From: Streptomyces fumigatiscleroticus | GTDB taxonomy: Bacteria; Actinomycetota; Actinomycetes; Streptomycetales; Streptomycetaceae | Length of the DNA stretch: 64,000 nt | Direction of reading: 5' to 3' | NCBI RefSeq assembly: GCF_014647975.1 | Contig: NZ_BMQF01000016.1 | Span: forward strand, 145,342 to 209,341 | Notes under the pieces: model-generated | The model's input: only the letters and a program-made list of their open reading frames with translations | Databases searched by the model: none | What the model was told of the DNA's origin: nothing | Shown: one piece after another, positions 26,913 to 35,229 of the stretch | Layout: every line of letters starts with the position of its first letter | Numbering within the stretch: position 1 is the first letter of the stretch | Position numbers and translations under genes: made by a program

Positions 26913-28079
26913 ATGACTGTCGGATTGCTCCGCCGTGCGGCCGTGTCCACCTGTGCGCTCTGCGCGGCGTTCCTGCCCGCGCTCGCGCCCGCCGCGGCGG
27001 ACCCCGGTGTGCCGGACGGGGACGAGGGGACGGTGGCATCCCGGCCGTCACCGCTGGACAGCCCCGGCACACAGGTCCGGCCGCGGGCCGGCGCGCCCGG
27101 GGTGCCGACGGTCTCCGCCCTGTCCTGGCTGGTGGCCGACGCCCGTACCGGCGACGTGCTCGCCGCGCACGACGCGCACCGCAGGCTGCCGCCCGCCAGC
27201 ACCCTGAAGACCCTGTTCGCCCTCACCGTACTGCCGGTGCTGCCGGGAGGCCTCCGGCACCAGGTCCGCCGGGAGGAGCTGCGGGACGTCGGGCCCGGCA
27301 GCAGCCTGGTCGGGATCGCCGAGGGCCACACGTACCGGGTCGCCGACCTGTGGCAGGGCGTCTTCCTCAACTCCGGCAACGACGCCGTGCACGTGCTGGC
27401 CGCACTCAGCGGCGGCCGGCGGGACGCGGTCGCGCGGATGCAGGCCAGGGCCCGGGCCCTCGGCGCCCGCGACACGCGCGTGCTGTCGCCCGACGGCTAC
27501 GACACGCCGGGCCAGGTGTCGTCGGCGTACGACCTGGCGGTCTTCGGCCGGGCCGGGCTGCGCCGGGCGGACTTCGCCCGGTACTGCGGCACGGCCGAGG
27601 CCCGCTTCCCGGGCCGGGACGGACGGCCGTACCCGATCCGGAACACCAACCGGCTGCTGACCGGCGCCGACGGCGTGGAGCCGTACAAGGGGCTGGTCGG
27701 GGTCAAGAACGGCTACACCAGCAGAGCGGGCCACACCCTCGTCGCCGCCGCCCGGCACGGCGGGCGCACCCTCGTGGTGACGGTGCTCAATCCTCAGTCG
27801 GAGAACCCGTACGCCGTGTACGAGGAGGCCCGCTCGCTGCTCGACTGGGGGTTCGCGGCGGCCGGGCGGGTGGGGCCGGTGGGGTCGCTGGACGCCCGGC
27901 GCGGCAGCGGGCTGGCGGGGGCGCACGCGGTGCCCGTGGCCCCGTCGGCCGGGGCGGTGCCGTCCGGGGACGGGCCCGGCTGGGCGGAGGCGGGGGCGGT
28001 CGCGGGCGCCGCCGTGGCCGGCGCGGGCGCGGTGGCGCTGGCGCTGCGCCTGGTCTTCGGCCGGGCCGCACCGGAGTGA
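26913..28079 (+). CDS. D-alanyl-D-alanine carboxypeptidase (penicillin-binding protein 5/6 type)
   Basis: A 388-residue S11 peptidase acting outside the membrane on peptidoglycan pentapeptides. The signal peptide is MTVGLLRRAAVSTCALCAAFL. The active-site motifs are STLK (Ser96), SGN, and KNG (GVKNGYTS) in place of the usual KTG. A Pro/Gly/Ala-rich spacer leads to a C-terminal membrane helix, so it is anchored. Its 3' 286 bases overlap the antisense tail of the mannosyltransferase gene. Confidence 0.9.
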   Translation: MTVGLLRRAAVSTCALCAAFLPALAPAAADPGVPDGDEGTVASRPSPLDSPGTQVRPRAGAPGVPTVSALSWLVADARTGDVLAAHDAHRRLPPASTLKTLFALTVLPVLPGGLRHQVRREELRDVGPGSSLVGIAEGHTYRVADLWQGVFLNSGNDAVHVLAALSGGRRDAVARMQARARALGARDTRVLSPDGYDTPGQVSSAYDLAVFGRAGLRRADFARYCGTAEARFPGRDGRPYPIRNTNRLLTGADGVEPYKGLVGVKNGYTSRAGHTLVAAARHGGRTLVVTVLNPQSENPYAVYEEARSLLDWGFAAAGRVGPVGSLDARRGSGLAGAHAVPVAPSAGAVPSGDGPGWAEAGAVAGAAVAGAGAVALALRLVFGRAAPE

Positions 28080-29179
28080 CCGGCGGGCAGCCACAGCAGC
28101 AGGCCGAGGGTGAGCCAGACGTAGGCGTTGGCGCCGAGGAAGCCGTCGACGCCCGAGGCGTCGTCGGTCCACAGCCACACCACGCTGGTGCACAGCACCG
28201 CGTGCACGGCGCCCGCGATCCGCGGGTGCCCGGTGCGGACCAGGACGGCGAGGGACGGCAGCAGCCACACCAGGTGGTGCACCCAGGTGACCGGGCTGAC
28301 CAGGCAGGCGGCCGCCCCGGTGAGGGCGAACGCCGCCGCCTGGTCGCCCTCGGCCGCGGCCCGGCGCACTCGCCGTACCCACACCGCCAGTACCAGCACG
28401 ACCGCCGCCGCCCAGACCGCGTGGCCCGTCTCGCCCAGCCGGGCCAGCACGCCCTGGAGGGACTGGTTGGAGACGTACTCGGTCCGGCCCACCCGGGTCG
28501 TGTCCCACATCGCCTCGGTCCAGTAGTGGCGGGAGGCCCGCGGGGCGACGCAGGCCGCCAGCGCGGTCGCCCCGGCCGCCACGGCACCGGCGACGGCGGC
28601 CGGGCGCCACTGCCGGGTCACCAGCAGCAGGCCGATGAAGAGCGCGGGCGTGAGCTTGACCGCCGCCGCCAGGCCGATCCCGGCGCCGGCCCACCGTCCC
28701 CGCCCGCCGGCCAGCAGCCAGGCGTCGGCGAGGACCAGCGCCAGCAGCAGGACGTTGACCTGGCCGAAGCTGAAGGTGTCGCGGAGCGGCTCGAACAGGG
28801 CGAGCAGACAGACAGCCCAGGCCCAGCCGTACCAGCCGTGGCGCCGCCAGGCCGGACCGGCCAGCACGCGCAGCACCAGCGCCAGGGCCGCCAGATCGAG
28901 CAGCAGGGCGACGACGACCGCCGTCCGCCAGCCGAGCAGGGCCATCGGCGCCATGGCGACCGCCGCGAACGGCGGGTAGGTGAAGCCGTACGACGTTCCC
29001 GGCACCCGGTAGTCGTAGATCCGGCCGCCGTGGTGCAGCCAGCTGTCGACGGTTCCGTAGTAGACCCGCAGGTCGAACCAGTCCCGCAGCAGCGGCACGG
29101 TCGCCGTGAACAGCGTGACCGCGCAGGCCAGGGCGGCGATCACCAGGACCCGGCCGCGGCCGGTGCCGGGCGGCCTCAC
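27794..29179 (-). CDS. GT87-type membrane mannosyltransferase
   Basis: A 461-residue polytopic membrane protein of the DUF2029/GT87 class, using polyprenyl-phosphate mannose as donor. It starts with a hydrophobic helix (VLVIAALACAVTLF), followed by the external acidic segment DLRVYYGTVDSW and the YPPF motif. About ten membrane helices follow, ending at LLLWLPAG. The last 100 or so residues are Ala/Pro/Thr low complexity, read antisense to the carboxypeptidase gene. The true stop position is the only frame stop, so either the gene is long or this tail is spurious. GTG start overlaps the upstream gene (GTGA). Confidence 0.78.
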   Translation of the reverse strand: MRPPGTGRGRVLVIAALACAVTLFTATVPLLRDWFDLRVYYGTVDSWLHHGGRIYDYRVPGTSYGFTYPPFAAVAMAPMALLGWRTAVVVALLLDLAALALVLRVLAGPAWRRHGWYGWAWAVCLLALFEPLRDTFSFGQVNVLLLALVLADAWLLAGGRGRWAGAGIGLAAAVKLTPALFIGLLLVTRQWRPAAVAGAVAAGATALAACVAPRASRHYWTEAMWDTTRVGRTEYVSNQSLQGVLARLGETGHAVWAAAVVLVLAVWVRRVRRAAAEGDQAAAFALTGAAACLVSPVTWVHHLVWLLPSLAVLVRTGHPRIAGAVHAVLCTSVVWLWTDDASGVDGFLGANAYVWLTLGLLLWLPAGHSGAARPKTRRSASATAPAPATAAPATAPASAQPGPSPDGTAPADGATGTACAPASPLPRRASSDPTGPTRPAAANPQSSSERASSYTAYGFSD

Positions 29180-30615
29180 GCGGCACGCCCCAGCGCGGGC
29201 GCGGGCTGCGTACGGTGGGCCCGGTGGGCCTGGTGGGCCTGGTGGGCCTGGTGGGCCTGCCAGAGGACGACCAGGGCGAGCGCGCCGCCACAGACGGCCA
29301 GCATCAGCTGCCCGGAGTCCGCCCGGCCGCCGCTGGGCAGCACGGCGAGCGCCAGCACGCCGGTCACGGCCGCCGTCCGGTGCCGCACGGAGGGGGTGGG
29401 CGCGGCGGCGGCGAGCAGGAACAGGCCCCACAGGGCGTACCAGGGGCGGATCGCCGGTCCGAGCGCGGCCACCACCGCCAGGCTGAGGCCCAGCGCGTAC
29501 ACCGGGCGCGGGCGCAGCCGGAGCCAGATGACCAGGACGGCGATCACCGCCGCCGCGGTGCCCAGGGTGTGCCAGGCCGGCACGGCCAGCGGGGCGAGGC
29601 CGCTGCCGAAGTGGTCCAGCAGGGCACCGGTGGCGCGGCCGAGAAGGCTGGTGAGGGCCCAGTTGTGGGCCGAGACGGGGGTGTCGAGCACGCCGGTCCA
29701 GCCGTAGCCGGTGCCCGCCGCGGCCGTCGCGGCGACGGTCGTGGCCGCCGCGGTGAGGCCGGTGGAGAGCACGGCCCGCGCCGGACGGCGGCCCGCGCGT
29801 ATCCGGAGCACCACGACCGCGACCAGGCCGAGCGCCGCGGGCGCCTTGACCAGGGCCGCCAGCGTGACCAGTACGGCGGCCGGAACCGGCCACCGGCCCA
29901 GCGCCGCGACCAGCCCGGCGCCGAGCAGGCCGAGCATGACGGCGTCGTTGTGGGCGCCCGCGACCAGGTGCAGCAGGACCAGCGGGTTCAGGGCGCCCAG
30001 CCAGAGCGCGGCGGCCGGGTCGGCGCCGCTGTGCCGGGCCAGCCGGGGCAGCGCCGCCGCCATCAGCGCCACGCCGGCCAGCGCCACCAGCCGCATGCCG
30101 AGCAGCCCGGCCGGGAGGTCGCCGCGGGTCGGCCCGGACAGGGCGGAGGCGACGGCCAGGAAGACCGGGCCGTAGGGGGCGCCGGTGTGCCGCCAGAGCA
30201 GGGCGACCTCGTCGGCGAGCGGACCGCCGAGCCGGGACGGGCCGTGCGCGTAGACGTCCAGGTGCGCGTCGACCATGGCGCCCTGCGCGAGATAGCTGTA
30301 GACGTCCCGGCTGAACAGGGGCGGGGCGAGCAGCAGCGGGGCCGACCAGACGGCGAGGACCAGCAGCAGGGCGCGCGGCGCCGGCGGCTCGGGCCCGCGG
30401 ACCGCCCGGCCCAGCAGCGCCCAGGCCGCGATCAGCAGGACGATGCCGAAGTAGGCGCCGACCAGGCCGACGGCGGCGCGGGGCGAGGAGGGGGCCAGGA
30501 GCTCCCGCACGGGGAGTGCTCCGGCCGCCTCACCGCCTGCCGCGAGGAAGGCGGTACCGACCAGACCGAGGGTCAGACAGCGGCGGAGATCGACGGGAGG
30601 AGCCAGGGCCAGCAC
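29176..30615 (-). CDS. Polyprenol-phosphomannose-dependent alpha-1,6-mannosyltransferase, MptB-like
   Basis: A 479-residue polytopic GT-C glycosyltransferase. SRDVYSYLAQG after the second helix is the metal/donor-binding motif of the MptB family, and NPLVLLHLVAGAHNDAV is a second conserved loop. In mycobacteria and corynebacteria these enzymes extend lipomannan cores; in Streptomyces the product is not established. The C-terminus contains repeated QAH units from a nine-base DNA repeat (about 29211-29260). It is coupled to the GT87 gene by a GTGA overlap, so both probably act on one mannosylated envelope molecule. The ribosome-binding site is weak. Confidence 0.85.
   Translation of the reverse strand: MLALAPPVDLRRCLTLGLVGTAFLAAGGEAAGALPVRELLAPSSPRAAVGLVGAYFGIVLLIAAWALLGRAVRGPEPPAPRALLLVLAVWSAPLLLAPPLFSRDVYSYLAQGAMVDAHLDVYAHGPSRLGGPLADEVALLWRHTGAPYGPVFLAVASALSGPTRGDLPAGLLGMRLVALAGVALMAAALPRLARHSGADPAAALWLGALNPLVLLHLVAGAHNDAVMLGLLGAGLVAALGRWPVPAAVLVTLAALVKAPAALGLVAVVVLRIRAGRRPARAVLSTGLTAAATTVAATAAAGTGYGWTGVLDTPVSAHNWALTSLLGRATGALLDHFGSGLAPLAVPAWHTLGTAAAVIAVLVIWLRLRPRPVYALGLSLAVVAALGPAIRPWYALWGLFLLAAAAPTPSVRHRTAAVTGVLALAVLPSGGRADSGQLMLAVCGGALALVVLWQAHQAHQAHQAHRAHRTQPAPALGRAA
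29211..29262. repeat. Nine-base tandem repeat in the mannosyltransferase 3' end
   Basis: About five copies of GGTGGGCCT, the first one imperfect. They lie inside the mannosyltransferase gene and encode its QAH repeats. Confidence 0.7.
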
Positions 30616-30696
30616 CCGGGCAGCGTGGCAACGCCGGATGGACGGGATCCGACGTACCGCCCACCGGCCGGGTACCGGCGTGTGACCGCCGCGTGA

Positions 30697-31638
30697 TCAG
30701 AACACCGACAGCCCGGTGAGCGTCGTGAAACGGTCCAGCGCCGCCACCCCGGCCACCGAGTTGCCCCGCTCGTCCAGGCCCGGGCTCCATACGCACAGCG
30801 TGCAGCGGCCCGGTACGACGGCGATGATGCCGCCGCCGACCCCGCTCTTGCCGGGCAGGCCGACGCGGAGGGCGAAGTCGCCGGCCGCGTCGTAGGTCCC
30901 GCAGGTCAGCATCACCGCGTTGACCTGCTTGGCCTGGCTGCGGGTGAGCAGCCGGGTGCCGTCGGCGCGGATGCCGTGCCGGGCGAGGAAACCGGTGGCC
31001 AGGGCGAGGTCCGCGCAGGAGGCGGCGACGGAGCACTGGAGGAAGTACTGCTCGAGCAGGACCGGCACGGGGTTGTTGATGTTGCCGTAGGACGCCATGA
31101 AGTGGGCGAGGGCGGCGTTGCGGTCGCCGTGCCGGGCCTCGGAGGCGGCGACCTCCCGGTCGAAGCCCAGGTCCGGGTTGCCGCTCTCGGCGCGCAGGAA
31201 GGCGAGCAGTTCGCCCGCCGCGTCGCCGGTACGGGTCTGGAGCCGGTCGGTGACGACGAGCGCGCCGGCGTTGATGAACGGGTTGCGCGGGATGCCGTTC
31301 TCGTACTCCAGCTGCACCAGGGAGTTGAAGGGGTTGCCGGACGGCTCGCGGCCCACGTGCGCCCAGAGGTCGTCGCCCTCCCGCGCCAGGTCCAGGGCGA
31401 GGGTGAACACCTTGGTGATGGACTGCGCGGAGAACGGCTGCCGCCAGTCCCCCACGCCGTACACCGTGCCGTCCGGCTCCGCGACGGCCATGCCGAAGCG
31501 GCGCGGGTCGCAGGCGGCGAGCGCCGGAATGTAGTCGGCGGGCCGGCCGCGGCCGGGGGTCCGCTCGATCTCCTCGGCGATGCGCTCCAGAACCGGCTGG
31601 AAGGCCGGGGGCGACGCGGAATCTGTCATGATCACCAT
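30697..31638 (-). CDS. glsA: Glutaminase
   Basis: A 313-residue serine-dependent glutaminase that deaminates glutamine to glutamate. The catalytic Ser and Lys lie in FSAQSITKVF, with NPFINAGAL and QYFLQCSV as further active-site segments and GKSGVGGGI near the end. It has no added domains such as STAS. Two starts are possible: ATG 31638 (GGGGG four bases upstream) or ATG 31629 (MTDSAS). The uppP gene lies 23 bases upstream on the same strand. Confidence 0.92.
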   Translation of the reverse strand: MVIMTDSASPPAFQPVLERIAEEIERTPGRGRPADYIPALAACDPRRFGMAVAEPDGTVYGVGDWRQPFSAQSITKVFTLALDLAREGDDLWAHVGREPSGNPFNSLVQLEYENGIPRNPFINAGALVVTDRLQTRTGDAAGELLAFLRAESGNPDLGFDREVAASEARHGDRNAALAHFMASYGNINNPVPVLLEQYFLQCSVAASCADLALATGFLARHGIRADGTRLLTRSQAKQVNAVMLTCGTYDAAGDFALRVGLPGKSGVGGGIIAVVPGRCTLCVWSPGLDERGNSVAGVAALDRFTTLTGLSVF

Positions 31639-31661
31639 TCTGCCCCCGGGACGGCCGCCGG

Positions 31662-32498
31662 TCAGCCGGAGAGCGCTCCCGTGCCCAGCAGCCCGAACAG
31701 CAGCACGCCGATCACGATCCGGTAGATCACGAAGGCGTTGAAGGAATGCTTGGCGACGAACTTCAGCAGCCAGGCGATGGAGGCGTAGGCCACCACGAAG
31801 GAGACGGCCGTCCCGACGGCCAGCGGCGCGGCGCCGGCCCCGGTGCCGAGGGCGTCCTTGAGCTCGTACAGGCCGGCGCCGGTCAGGGCGGGGATGCCGA
31901 GGAAGAAGGAGAGCCGGGTGGCGGCCACGCGGTCGAGGTCGAGGATCAGGGCGGTGGACATGGTGGCGCCGGAGCGGGAGAAGCCGGGGAAGAGCAGCGC
32001 GAGGATCTGGGAGCTGCCGACCAGCATGGCGTCCTTGAAGGAGGTGTCGTCCTCGCTGCGCTTGTGACGGCCCATCTGGTCCGCCGCCCACATCACGCCG
32101 CTGCCCACGATCAGCGAGCCCGCGACCACCCACAGGGAGGCGAGCGGCCCCTCGATGAGCGGCTTGGCGGCCAGGCCGACGATCACGATGGGGATCGTCG
32201 CGGCGATGACCCACCAGGCGAACCGGTAGTCGTGGTGGTACCGCTCCTCGCGGTGGGCCAGGCCGCGGAACCACGCGGAGACGATCCGCACGATGTCCTT
32301 GAAGAAGTACACGAGCACCGCGGCGATCGCGCCGACCTGGATGACGGCCGAGAAGCCCACCACGGCGTCGTCGTCGACGGGGATGCCCATCAGCCCCTCG
32401 ACGATCTTCAGATGGCCGGTGGAGGAGACGGGCAGGAACTCGGTCACCCCCTCGACGGCTCCGAGGACGACGGCCTGACCGACGTTGATGACGCTCAT
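31662..32498 (-). CDS. uppP: Undecaprenyl-diphosphatase
   Basis: A 278-residue membrane phosphatase recycling the undecaprenyl carrier for peptidoglycan and other envelope polymers. The BacA/UppP signatures are present: EGVTEFLPVSSTGHL near residues 15-29 and PGFSRSGATMS near 175. About eight membrane helices are visible. It faces the outside of the membrane, and overexpression in other bacteria gives bacitracin resistance. It fits an envelope-related neighbourhood (two mannosyltransferases and a D-Ala carboxypeptidase). A 15-base direct repeat precedes it. Confidence 0.94.
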   Translation of the reverse strand: MSVINVGQAVVLGAVEGVTEFLPVSSTGHLKIVEGLMGIPVDDDAVVGFSAVIQVGAIAAVLVYFFKDIVRIVSAWFRGLAHREERYHHDYRFAWWVIAATIPIVIVGLAAKPLIEGPLASLWVVAGSLIVGSGVMWAADQMGRHKRSEDDTSFKDAMLVGSSQILALLFPGFSRSGATMSTALILDLDRVAATRLSFFLGIPALTGAGLYELKDALGTGAGAAPLAVGTAVSFVVAYASIAWLLKFVAKHSFNAFVIYRIVIGVLLFGLLGTGALSG

Positions 32499-32539
32499 GG
32501 GATCCAGTTCTGCTCGGGGACGGGCGCGGCGGGGACAGT

Positions 32540-32568
32540 CTTACTACACGCGGACTTACGCCACGCGG
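32540..32568. repeat. 15-bp-period direct repeat upstream of uppP
   Basis: CTTACTACACGCGG at 32540 and CTTACGCCACGCGG at 32555 match at 12 of 14 positions. They lie 42-70 bases upstream of the uppP start and could be a regulator-binding pair. Confidence 0.4.
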
Positions 32569-32614
32569 GTACGGGCGGGTCGGTGGTAAGACGGTATGCG
32601 GAGGGCCCCGGTGC

Positions 32615-32989
32615 CTACGCCCACACCGCCCGGGCCAGCTCGGCGCCCGCGAACGCGGCCCCCAGCCCCGCCGCCACACTGGCCGCCACGTTGACGGCGG
32701 CGTACCGGACGGCCCCCTTCTCGGCCAGTCGCAGCGTCTCGTAGGAGAACGTCGAGTACGTGGTCAGCGCTCCGCACAGACCGGTGCCGAGCAGCAGTTG
32801 CAGGCGGGGACCGGCGGCCCCGGCGGCCGCCGCGCCGGTCAGCAGGCCGAGGACCAGGGACCCGGCGACGTTGACGGCGAAGGTGCCCCAGGGCAGGGCC
32901 GGGCCGAGCCGGGACTGCACCGCGCGGTCGGTGAGATAGCGGAGCGGGGCCCCGGCCATGGCGCCCGCGACGACCAACAGCCAGTTCAC
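32615..32989 (-). CDS. crcB: Fluoride exporter subunit CrcB/FluC
   Basis: A 124-residue, four-helix membrane protein of the Fluc fluoride channel family. The N-terminal GAPLRYLTDR, WGTFAVNVAGS and GLCGALTTYSTFSYE motifs are the channel signature. The GTG start overlaps the stop of the second subunit gene (GTGA at 32986-32989). Actinobacteria often encode two different halves that assemble as a heterodimer, which fits this pair. Confidence 0.93.
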   Translation of the reverse strand: MNWLLVVAGAMAGAPLRYLTDRAVQSRLGPALPWGTFAVNVAGSLVLGLLTGAAAAGAAGPRLQLLLGTGLCGALTTYSTFSYETLRLAEKGAVRYAAVNVAASVAAGLGAAFAGAELARAVWA

Positions 32990-33456
32990 AACGAGTTCTT
33001 ACCCTTCCCGGTCAGCAGGCGACGGGTCGCCGCCGCCGCGAGCCCGACCGCCGTGAGCGCCGCGAGCGGGGTCGCGGCCAGGCAGGCGAGCCCCGCGCGG
33101 GCGTGGCCCGCGTCGATCAGCCGCTGGATGTCGACGGCGTAGGTCGAGAAGGTGGTGAAGCCGCCGAGCACCCCGGTGCCGAAGAAGGGACGTACGAGGC
33201 GGTGCGGGGTCCGCACCTCGGTGATGACCACCATGAACGCGCCCATCACGGCACAGCCGACGACATTGATCAGGAATGTCGCCCACGGGAAACCGCCCGC
33301 CGGTGCGGGCCACGCCAGGGAGACGGCGTACCGGACGGTGGCGCCGATGCCTCCGCCGCAGGCGACCGCCGCGACCACGGGTGCCTGGGCACGCCAGGCC
33401 GGGCGAGGGGAGGCGGCGCGGCGCACGCGGACGCCCTCGGCTTCCGGGGCTGTCAT
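32986..33456 (-). CDS. crcB: Fluoride exporter subunit CrcB/FluC, second copy
   Basis: A 156-residue Fluc subunit with a longer basic N-terminus than its partner (starts MTAPEAEGVRVRR). The signature motifs are GIGATVRYAVS, PWATFLINVVGC and GVLGGFTTFSTYAVD. It overlaps the downstream crcB by four bases. I looked for a fluoride riboswitch upstream and found no convincing one. Confidence 0.93.
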   Translation of the reverse strand: MTAPEAEGVRVRRAASPRPAWRAQAPVVAAVACGGGIGATVRYAVSLAWPAPAGGFPWATFLINVVGCAVMGAFMVVITEVRTPHRLVRPFFGTGVLGGFTTFSTYAVDIQRLIDAGHARAGLACLAATPLAALTAVGLAAAATRRLLTGKGKNSL

Positions 33457-33625
33457 GTACCTGTGTCTCCTACTCGCCGGGCCCGGACGACGTGCGGGCG
33501 CTCACCCTCGCAAGTAGGGACCGTCGGCGGCACCACTGCCGCGGTTCGGGTGCGGCGGGCCCCACCGCCGCGCCGCGAGCGGTGATCGCGGCCGGGGACA
33601 GCCTAACGCCGGGCCCGGGCGCGGG

Positions 33626-34588
33626 TCACTTCGGGGCGGGCGTCTCGCACACCGCCAGACCCCGTTCCCACAGGCTGCCCAGGACCAGGTGACCGGCCGC
33701 CTCGCAGACGGCGGTGACCATGCGGTAGCCGGAGCGGCGGCGGGTGAGGTGGTGCACGACGCGGCCGTCGTCGTCGAAGGCCATGACCCCGATCGTGCCG
33801 CTGGGGCGGAAGGGGGCGTGGAGGGCCAGGCGCGCGGCGGCGGCGCGTACCGCGGCGGGGCCGCGGTGCAGCAGGTCGAGCGGAGGGACGCGGGGCTGGG
33901 CCAGCGCCACCCAGACGGGGCCGTCCGGTGCGCCGCGCCAGAGGTTGTCGGGCATGCCCGGGAGGTCCTCGGCGAAGGGCTCGCCGCTGTGGGCCCCCGG
34001 GCCGGTGAGCCGGTAGCGCCGGAGCCTGCGGGCGCCGGTCTCGGCGACGACCAGGAAGGACTCGTCGGCGCTCGCGGCGAGGCCGTTGGCGAAGTGCAGG
34101 TCGTCCAGGAGTAGGTCGGGGGTGGAGGCGCCGGGTGCCAGGCGCAGCAGGAGTCCCGTCGGGACATCCTCGACGATGTCGCCGAGCCAGTGTTCCAGCG
34201 GGTGACGGCGGCTGGAGACGGTGAAGTACACACTTCCGTCGGACAGGGCGAGGACGTTGCTGCAGAACCGCAGCGGCTCCCCCGCCGCCTCACCGGCCAG
34301 GACGCGCACCGTGCCGTCGCGCGGGTCCACCCGCAGCAGTCCGCGTACGGCGTCGCACACCAGCAGGGCGCCGTCCGGCAGCAGTTCCAGGCCCAGTGGC
34401 CTGCCGCCGGTCTCGGCGAGCACCTCGACCCGGGCCGGGGCCGGGCCGGCCAGACCGCCGACCCGCAGGATACGGCCGTCCGCCACGCCGGTCAGCACCC
34501 GGCCCCGGGGGTCGGCGACCACGTCCTCGGGGCCGTGTCCGCCGATCGCGACATACCGCAGGGGAACGAGATCGGCGGAACGGTCCAT
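33626..34588 (-). CDS. SMP-30/gluconolactonase-type beta-propeller protein
   Basis: A 320-residue six-bladed beta-propeller of the SMP-30/strictosidine-synthase group. Repeating blade motifs are GPEDVVADPRG, RPLGLELLPDG, FANGLAASADES and MPDNLWRGAPDGPVW. Members bind calcium and hydrolyse lactones or act on small esters; the substrate is not predictable. There is no signal peptide, so it is cytoplasmic. The ATG begins MDRSADLVPL. The 141 bases upstream hold a short repeat, and the next gene upstream is a small HTH regulator on the same strand. Confidence 0.8.
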   Translation of the reverse strand: MDRSADLVPLRYVAIGGHGPEDVVADPRGRVLTGVADGRILRVGGLAGPAPARVEVLAETGGRPLGLELLPDGALLVCDAVRGLLRVDPRDGTVRVLAGEAAGEPLRFCSNVLALSDGSVYFTVSSRRHPLEHWLGDIVEDVPTGLLLRLAPGASTPDLLLDDLHFANGLAASADESFLVVAETGARRLRRYRLTGPGAHSGEPFAEDLPGMPDNLWRGAPDGPVWVALAQPRVPPLDLLHRGPAAVRAAAARLALHAPFRPSGTIGVMAFDDDGRVVHHLTRRRSGYRMVTAVCEAAGHLVLGSLWERGLAVCETPAPK

Positions 34589-34621
34589 GTGCTTCGGTCC
34601 TCCCCTGTCTCCGGCGGCTGC

Positions 34622-34691
34622 CCGGCGGCTCCCCGAAGGCCCTCCGATGGCTCTCCGAAAGCCCTCCGAAGGCCCTCCGGCGGCCACCCGG
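34622..34691. repeat. Degenerate CCGAAGGCCCT repeat
   Basis: Several imperfect copies of CTCCGAAGGCC or CTCCGAAAGCC run head to tail at about 11-13 base spacing between the HTH gene and the SMP-30 gene. The function is unclear; it can fold into small hairpins. Confidence 0.5.
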
Positions 34692-34729
34692 CCCGCCGGT
34701 CACGGCCGGGTGCCCCGATGCCTCCGCCG

Positions 34730-35017
34730 CTACCAGCCCTTCTCGAACATCCGGGCCACCTCGGCGATACGCACCTCGTCACGCCGGTAGTGCGTGCGCC
34801 ACCGGATCCTCCTGGTGCGCAGCAGCCCGAGGGCCGCGAGCAGGTCGAGGTGGGTCTCGGCCACCCGGCGGTCCACGCCGAGCCGGGCGGCGACGGCGTC
34901 CGCGGTGACGCCGTCCTCGGCGGGGTCGCCGTGGCGCCGCGGCGGGAAGTACGCGGCCGGGTCCTTCAGCCATTCCAGGATGTCCAGTCGCGTTTCGCCC
35001 GTGGGAGTCCTCAGCAT
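34730..35017 (-). CDS. Small helix-turn-helix regulator, ArsR-like
   Basis: A 95-residue protein that is essentially one winged helix. It begins MLRTPTGETRLDILEWLKDP, and the recognition region is DAVAARLGVDRRVAETHLDLLAALGLL, followed by a basic WRTHYRRDE wing. The size and order resemble ArsR-family regulators without a metal site; no Cys is present. GAGGAG six bases before the ATG supports the start. It may regulate the SMP-30 gene downstream. Confidence 0.8.
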   Translation of the reverse strand: MLRTPTGETRLDILEWLKDPAAYFPPRRHGDPAEDGVTADAVAARLGVDRRVAETHLDLLAALGLLRTRRIRWRTHYRRDEVRIAEVARMFEKGW

Positions 35018-35178
35018 GTCGTCCTCCTCTGTCCGGGCTGTCGCGTATCGCCTGCTTCCACTGTCCCGCACAGTGTCCCGCAGCAGGTGCCGCCGTGTCC
35101 GGGACTCCGAAACCCTCGGCCGGTACCGAACTGCCGTTCCGTGCACATGTTTTCGACCGGTTGCGGGACGGGGGAGAA

Positions 35179-35210
35179 GGGGCCCGGCCGCCTGGGCGCG
35201 GCCGGGCCCC
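35179..35210 (-). terminator. Strong hairpin terminator downstream of galactanase gene
   Basis: A perfect 13-base stem, GGGGCCCGGCCGC with its complement, around a six-base loop. It begins 20 bases beyond the stop of the GH53 gene, so it should end the leftward ganA-ganB transcript. No U-tract. Confidence 0.75.
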
Positions 35211-35229
35211 GTGCACATGCCGCGGCGGG

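Noticed and set aside
33457..33620. Possible fluoride riboswitch before the crcB pair
   Set aside because: The conserved GATG and CTGATG...CTAC elements are not present on the minus strand.
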